Positions 10,901-14,644 of a stretch of 14,644 bases of DNA are shown in pieces (the first letter of the stretch is position 1; each line of letters begins with the position of its first letter). The stretch is taken from NCBI GenBank assembly GCA_027604505.1, contig JADIIX010000309.1:1-14644 (forward strand), written 5' to 3'. The stretch comes from Gonapodya sp. JEL0774 (taxonomy: Eukaryota > Monoblepharomycota > Monoblepharidomycetes > Monoblepharidales > Gonapodyaceae). Made by a program: the position numbers and the translations under genes. The notes below the pieces were generated by a model, which had not been told where the DNA came from, ran no database searches, and saw only the letters and a list, made by a program, of their open reading frames with translations.

Positions 10901-13876
10901 GCTGAACAAAGTCAAAGTTTTTGCGGTCGAACTGTTCAAAACAGCTCTGGCACTTGCCAGACTCTCAACTGAAAAGCGCAAAAAAAACCTCATTGCCTTG
11001 AACTTCATTTTCACGGGAAACCCGGGCAGCGGTAAAACAACAGTTGCCCGCCTGTTTGCAGGCATTCTCCACGACTCTGGGATGCGCAAAGCGTCCACTT
11101 TTCTCGATCTAACTGCGCAAGGGGCGAAGGATGAGGGCATTGATGAGTTCCGTAAATCACTCAAACAAGCAGAGAATGGCGTGCTGTTTGTTGACGAAGC
11201 ACCAGACCTTGACCCTGGGTACGTTTAACACTTGAGCTTTGTTCCATGGTTCTAGGATTGATTCACATCTACACCATTGCTTAACTTAAAGCGGAGACTT
11301 CAAGGGCAAGCCGATTGTGAACGAACTACTCACAACGAGTGAGAACAAGCGAGACAGCATATCAATCATCCTGGCGGGGTACGAGGACGAGATGCATTCC
11401 AAACTATTCAGCTTCAACGAAGGGCTCAAATCGCGTTTCCAGCAAGTTCAGTTTGAAGATTACGACGAAAAGGAGCTTTGCACTATATTCCACAAGATGG
11501 TTTCAGACCGCGGATGGGACTGTCCGGAGGAGGCGGGAATCATAACAGCCAAACGCCTTGCAAAGCAGCGATCTTCTAAAGGGTTTGGTAACGCTCGCGC
11601 CGTACGACAAGTTGTGGAGCGGGCATGCCAAAGAGCAATGTCAAAGGGGATATCGGATGATAACATGACACTGACTCTGGAAGATGTTATTGGAGAGAAC
11701 CCGCTTTATAACCCCAAAGTTGCACAAGTGCTCCAAAAGTTTGACTCCAAGATCGGTTGGGACTCGGTAAAGAAGTCCGTCCGTGATTTGGTTGAGTTAT
11801 GTGGAAAAAACTATCAGTTGGAGTTGGACGGAAAACCACCTTATCCAGTATTTTTGAATCGAATGTTCCTGGGGAATCCGGGTACGGGAAAAACAACATG
11901 TGCAGAGCTTTACGGAGAACTGCTCAAGCACCTCAATTTTCTATCGATTGGAGATGTGGTGAAGAAGGTAGCGTCAGACTTTATCGGGGATGTGGTTGGC
12001 GCATCCACCAAAAAGACTGCAACTATTTTGAGCTCAGCGAAGGGAAAGTGTCTCATTATCGGTAAGAAGCAGTGCTGTTCCTGAATACCACACTGCAAGC
12101 AACGCTGTTCTTTCTGACAGATGAGGCTTATAACCTCGATGATAACCTCTATGGAAAGCAAGCCCTTGACGTGCTCGTTGAGAAAGTTCAAAACTCCGAG
12201 ACAGACGATCTCTGTGTCCTTCTGCTTGGGTATGAGCAGCCAATGCTGGAAATGCTGCGCAAACAAAATCCTGGTTTGGCCAGACGGTTCCCAAGGGAGC
12301 ACGCGTTTTGTTTCGAAGACTATGACGATCGCGCTCTGTTGAGTATCCTCAATGGATCTGCCTCTCGGAACAATGTTACCATCCCCTCTGACGTGTCTGA
12401 GAGATTTCTGCAAGCGCTCGCAATGCAGCGCAGCATGGCCAACTTCGGAAACGCAGGTGCAGTCAACACTCTGCTTCAAACAGCCATAGCCAAAGCTGTT
12501 GCTCGTGATGACCTGGAATACGAGGAGAGTGGGAAAATGGTTCTTGCGGTTGCGGATCTTGGTTTGCCGGATGCGGACAACGAAGATCCCTTTGCACATC
12601 TGGAGAGCTTGTACAGGATGGAGGATGTCAAGAATACCTTGCAGAATCTTCGCAATGCGTTTTTGGTTGCGCAGAGAGAAGGGACCCGGATACCAGAAGT
12701 CGGCCACTTTGTCTTCCGTGGGTCTCCAGGAACAGGCAAGACAACTGTTGCCAGGGTTATGGCGAAACTTTTGCACAAGTTTGGCTTGATTGCAACGGAT
12801 CGTTTGGTCGAGACGTCAGGCCTCGATATGACAGGCCAATATGTTGGGCAAACGAAAACAAAAGTTACTGACATGATGAACGCCGCTCGAGGATCTGTTC
12901 TTTTTATCGACGAGGTGAGTGCAGTTGTGCTCTTTGCAGTTCTTCCACCAACTCCACTACCTTTTGAAAGGCGTACGAACTTGGAAATGGTCCTTATGGG
13001 ATAGAAGCTATGACAACACTGCTGGCAGGAATGACGGATCCGACGTACAAAGGAACAGTATTTGTGGTTGCTGGCTATCCAGGTGACATGGACCAAATGC
13101 TCGATCGCAACTCAGGGCTGAAGTCCCGGTTTACCCGCTTTTTGGACTTCCCGGACTGGGATGGCGACGACTGCATTCGTTTCTTGCGCAATGTTCTGGA
13201 ACAAGAATTATTTGTCGTGAAAGACGTCAGAGTCTGGCAGGCGGCGAAGAGCGGCTTCGATGAGTTGATCAGATATCCAGGCTGGGGAAATGGTCGCGAT
13301 GTTGCCAAGGTCTGGAAGGAAATAAAAGGCGTCAGGTCGAATAGAATTATTGATCTTCCTCCCGAAGAGGAACCCACTATCCATCTGGTGGACGTCATTG
13401 GAGCTATCAAGCAGATTGTGAACGCTCGGAAACCGCCTGAGGGTCCAAGTGGGCGAGCCTTCGACCCGAAAGCATACGAGAATTTATTAATGCAAACCCA
13501 AGAGCAACAGAAAGAAGACCGCACGATGGAGGTCAAACTGGAAGAGGTTGTGGAGGAGAAACAGAAAGTTGAGCAGCAGGAGGAGAAACAACACGACGGG
13601 CGGGATCCAGGAGTGTCAGACAATGACTGGGCGGAACTCGAAATAGCGAAGAAGGAGCACGCAGAACACCTTCAGCGGCTAAAGAAGGAGCGTCTTGACG
13701 CCGAGCTACAAGAAGAGCTTAAGCGGCAACAGAAGATGCAACAGAGGCTGCGCCAACTGATGAATTGTCCGGCAGGTTTCCAATGGTTCCAGACTGCGAG
13801 TGGATGGCGTTGTGCTGGAGGGTCGCATTATGTCAGCAATGATGTCTTGGAGAAGCATTTTATGCGTGATGTCTGA
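1960..13876 (+). CDS. Giant RGG / ZNFX1-like SF1 helicase / NFX1 zinc finger / triple CbbX-type AAA+ protein
   Basis: Exons: 1960-2760, 2873-2927, 3012-4173, 4237-5176, 5241-7017, 7074-7372, 7433-9719, 9784-11218, 11292-12061, 12121-12914, 12971-13876. They sum to 11226 bases, encoding 3741 residues plus TGA, with every junction in frame. Domains by residue: RG-rich 17-166; Cys-rich module about 431-455; SF1 helicase 715-1714 with GPPGTGKS (715), LSYKNHAID (about 754), EEAS as motif II (1455), GDHRQLKP (1480), QRRMRSNIA (1526), DRFQGDEGDI (1675) and NRMIVLLSRAR (1704). NFX1-type fingers span about 1793-2358. AAA+ modules have Walker A at 2852, 3113 and 3376. A coiled coil covers about 3613-3702, with a CAGGSH tail from 3706. 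ZNFX1 relatives work in small-RNA and antiviral pathways, and CbbX/SpoVK ATPases remodel protein assemblies. Coupling the two here is inference. No signal peptide or membrane segment is seen, so a cytosolic or granule site is likely. The exon at 9784-11218 joins helicase-side and AAA+ sequence, supporting one gene rather than two. Intron 3 has two in-frame acceptors (4236 or 4245). Confidence 0.9.
2008..2457 (+). repeat. RGG/RG-rich low-complexity N-terminal domain
   Basis: This part of exon 1 encodes roughly residues 17-166 of the giant protein. It is dominated by Gly and Arg in RG, RGG and GRG steps with scattered Asp, Ser and His, after a short acidic start (MADDDD). The DNA is purine- and G-rich with many GGNCGNGG-like steps. 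RGG domains bind RNA or G-quadruplexes, are targets of arginine methyltransferases and drive condensate formation. Those properties are family knowledge, not shown here. A folded ZNFX1-like region follows directly in the same exon, so the RGG part belongs to this gene. Confidence 0.9.
4237..7574 (+). other. SF1 (UPF1/ZNFX1-like) helicase core with two insertions
   Basis: Motif I is at 4361-4384 (GPPGTGKS) and motif Ia (LSYKNHAID) follows about 100 bases later in the same exon. RecA domain 1 is then interrupted by a Cys/His-rich segment (5241 to about 5779, around 18 Cys in CxxC, CxxH and CxxxxC spacings). An acidic, Asp/Glu-rich disordered segment follows (about 5870-6291). Motif II (EEAS, 6645), motif III (GDHRQLKP, 6720), motif IV (QRRMR, 6858), motif V (DRFQGDEGD, across the intron at 7373-7432) and motif VI (NRMIVLLSRAR, 7508) follow in order. 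Every ATPase motif is intact, so an active ATP-dependent RNA or RNA/DNA helicase is expected. Confidence 0.9.
7373..7432 (+). other. Cryptic 60-base in-frame intron inside helicase motif V
   Basis: The stretch begins GTGGGT and ends TTGTTCTCCAG. It is a multiple of three and contains no stop, so an open-reading-frame view reads straight through it. Removing it joins DRFQ to GDEGDI, the invariant SF1 motif V of UPF1/ZNFX1-type helicases. Keeping it inserts 20 unrelated residues in that motif. Its length fits the neighbouring introns (56-64 bases). I excluded it from the coding sequence. Confidence 0.9.
8069..9244 (+). repeat. Array of ten C-x(9-11)-C-[GR]-H-x(5)-C zinc-knuckle-like units
   Basis: Residues about 1891-2282 hold ten copies of one pattern: a Cys, 9-11 residues rich in V/I/T, then CGH (CRH in the fourth), five residues and a Cys. 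The CGH/CRH cores lie near 8096, 8206, 8307, 8407, 8560, 8658, 8833, 8924, 9115 and 9220. Most units have a Pro or aromatic residue one to three positions before the second Cys. A canonical NFX1-type finger precedes the array (about 7849-7900, with Cys/His spacing CTHTLSCSHTCGKKCH). Further Cys pairs follow it up to CPSC (about 9460). Each unit could supply three Cys and one His to a zinc ion. Zinc binding is inferred. Confidence 0.85.
10860..11690 (+). other. AAA+ module 1 (CbbX/SpoVK type), divergent
   Basis: Walker A GNPGSGKTT is at 11016-11042 and Walker B LFVDEAP at about 11184-11204. The intron at 11219-11291 falls just after Walker B. Sensor/second-region motifs AGYEDEM and the arginine-finger segment GLKSRF follow in the next exon, then the helical lid with GNARAVR. 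The G-x-Y-V-G-x-T pore-loop stretch typical of CbbX modules is not present between Walker A and B. The usual Tyr after DEA is Pro. ATP binding looks possible, but substrate threading may be altered. Confidence 0.88.
11690..12530 (+). other. AAA+ module 2 (CbbX/SpoVK type)
   Basis: Walker A GNPGTGKTT is at 11872-11898, the pore-loop-like FIGDVVGAST at about 11980-12009, and Walker B LIIDEAYNL spans the intron at 12062-12120. The arginine-finger segment reads GLARRF instead of GLKSRF, and GNAGAVN marks the lid. The catalytic Asp-Glu pair is intact. The Asp codon is split by the intron (phase 1). Confidence 0.9.
12570..13440 (+). other. AAA+ module 3 (CbbX/SpoVK type), most canonical
   Basis: Walker A GSPGTGKTT is at 12720-12746, the pore loop TGQYVGQT at about 12831-12854, and Walker B LFIDE ends at 12914, continuing with AYELG after the intron at 12915-12970. 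AGYPGDM and the arginine-finger GLKSRF come next, then the lid with GNGRDV. All hallmark residues of a working CbbX-type ATPase are present. Confidence 0.92.
13489..13840 (+). other. C-terminal coiled coil and CPAGFQW/CAGGSH tail
   Basis: Residues about 3613-3702 are rich in Glu, Gln, Lys and Leu with heptad-like spacing, as in a long coiled coil. From 13766 comes a compact motif with CPAGFQWF and, after a short spacer, WRCAGGSHYVS. I recall similar short Cys/Trp/Gly tails on fungal proteins with this kind of AAA+ array, but cannot name the domain. The two Cys and one His could bind a metal or cap the coiled coil. Confidence 0.7.
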
Positions 13877-14442
13877 AAATTTTGTTCGTGTAAATAAACC
13901 GTGTTTCCTTTTTAGATTGATTGCGTATTCTGGAGACATTTGTAAGCGTTTGAGTCATGCGTTTGTGATCTGCCGCGGGGCCGATTCAACTGGTCATGTG
14001 GAGGTGTGTGGTGGTGGGGCCTTTTGCTGTCTCCCTTTCCCATGCAGGTTCATTTTATCGCGTGCATGAGACATCTCTCCCGCACGTTGCACACATGGTC
14101 GCTATAGAGGAACACGACGTATTTGTCACCTCTTTTATTGCACACTCGCTGGCGGCCACGTCGAGATGCGGCAATGCATACTTTAGATGATTCATCCGCC
14201 TCATCAACCTTTTCGAAATCATACCATGTACCGCTATTTCCACTTGGATTGACCCCTCGTCTTCACATCAAAATATCTCAGTTCCTATACTAGTTAGATT
14301 TGGACTAGACCAGTATGATTTGGAGGAATTGTAGACGAAAGGACTTGCTCACGTTGTGCGTTGCATGTCTCAAGAGAATGTGCCGAATCGGATGTGCCAC
14401 AGGTCTTGTGTTCCACCTTCCTCCTCACAGACATCTTTCGCC
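13877..14442. other. Intergenic region between the giant gene and GPN2
   Basis: It holds a polyadenylation hexamer near its left end, then about 540 bases with no gene I can support. Small open frames occur on both strands but have no family features or exon-like continuation. A CTCCTCACAG stretch at 14421-14430, 12 bases before the GPN2 ATG, resembles a splice acceptor and may end a 5' UTR intron. That is weak. Confidence 0.55.
13893..13898 (+). terminator. AATAAA polyadenylation signal
   Basis: A canonical AATAAA lies 17 bases after the TGA of the giant gene and is followed by a T-rich stretch (CCTTTTT). This position suits a short fungal 3' UTR. Confidence 0.7.
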
Positions 14443-14644
14443 ATGCCGTTCGCACAGGTCATCGTGGGACCGCCCGGAAGCGGGAAGACTACATATTGCA
14501 AGGCGATGGCGCACTTTCTTGGACTAGCAGGCAGGTGAGTTCCTTTCAGAACGAGAAAAATTCCCTGTCCCCAACCAGATGGCATCTCCCGCAATGATAA
14601 ACAGGGACGTGGCTATCGTAAACCTGGATCCAGCGAATGAAAAC
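14443..14644 (+). CDS. GPN2: GPN-loop GTPase 2, 5' end
   Basis: Exon 1 is 14443-14534, intron 14535-14604 (donor GTGAGT, acceptor ATAAACAG, phase 2), and exon 2 is 14605 to beyond the window. The 44 residues seen begin MPFAQVIVGPPGSGKTTYCK, the P-loop (G1) of the GPN family, and continue across the intron to DVAIVNLDPANEN. That segment leads towards the Gly-Pro-Asn loop region. GPN2 is a homodimer-forming GTPase needed for assembly and nuclear import of RNA polymerases II and III. The MPFAQ start and GPPGSGKTTYC fit GPN2 better than GPN1 or GPN3. The ATG has G at -3. An earlier AG at 14577-14578 gives a stop within seven codons and is not used for this product. The rest lies outside the window. 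Confidence 0.92.

Noticed and set aside
11910-12776. 288-codon open frame on the minus strand
   Set aside because: It is a shadow of AAA+ modules 2 and 3, which carry exact Walker motifs on the plus strand. It also crosses a well-supported intron.
13800-14243. Small open frames around the 3' end of the giant gene, on both strands, and an AATAAA on the minus strand near 14134-14139
   Set aside because: The frames have no recognisable motif, no exon-like continuation and no matching partner gene. The hexamer alone is expected by chance.
1-14644. Bacterial operon, CRISPR array, prophage, transposon or tRNA
   Set aside because: Genes are interrupted by spliceosomal introns, no direct-repeat/spacer pattern or transposase was seen, and I found no tRNA cloverleaf.

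Overview
This window is nuclear DNA of a fungus. It holds four spliced protein-coding genes with short introns (56 to 135 bases, most 56 to 86). The introns have GT donors, YAG or AAG acceptors, and often a CTGAC, CTTAAC or CTTGAC branch-like site. Three of the four products are typical conserved eukaryotic housekeeping proteins, which rules out a bacterial source. The carrier type, intron style and helicase-AAA fusion suggest a fungus, possibly an early-diverging one such as a chytrid. That placement is inference. I rebuilt the exons by hand from reading frame, splice sites and family motifs.

Layout, left to right. (1) The minus strand at 1-764 holds the 5' part of a peroxisomal PMP47-type mitochondrial-carrier-family gene that runs off the left edge. 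It has five visible coding exons and one GC-AG intron. (2) The minus strand at 1009-1632 holds a complete Pam16/Tim16 gene (125 aa, four exons), whose first coding exon is just the ATG. (3) Positions 1633-1959 are a compact divergent promoter region. (4) The plus strand at 1960-13876 holds one giant gene of 11 exons and 10 introns, with a 3741-aa predicted product. (5) An AATAAA signal lies at 13893-13898, followed by about 540 bases with no gene I can support. (6) The plus strand from 14443 holds the 5' end of a GPN2-type GPN-loop GTPase, cut by the right edge.

The giant gene is the centrepiece. In order, its product has an RGG/RG-rich low-complexity N-terminus, a ZNFX1-like N-terminal region with a small Cys-rich module, and an SF1 (UPF1/ZNFX1-like) RNA helicase core. 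The core is split by a Cys-rich insertion and a long acidic disordered insertion. Then come a canonical NFX1-type zinc finger and an array of ten degenerate C-x(9-11)-C-[GR]-H-x(5)-C units. Three consecutive CbbX/SpoVK-type AAA+ ATPase modules, a coiled coil and a small C-x-G-x-W/CAGGSH tail complete the chain. It therefore carries four P-loop NTPase cores on one chain. ZNFX1 relatives act in small-RNA inheritance and antiviral RNA sensing, and CbbX-type AAA+ proteins remodel protein complexes. A reasonable inference is an RNA-surveillance or RNA-silencing machine that couples RNA translocation to protein remodelling. Nothing in the sequence proves that role.

The other genes are independent of it as far as I can see. 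Pam16 regulates the mitochondrial presequence import motor, the carrier is a peroxisomal nucleotide/cofactor transporter, and GPN2 assists RNA polymerase assembly and nuclear import.
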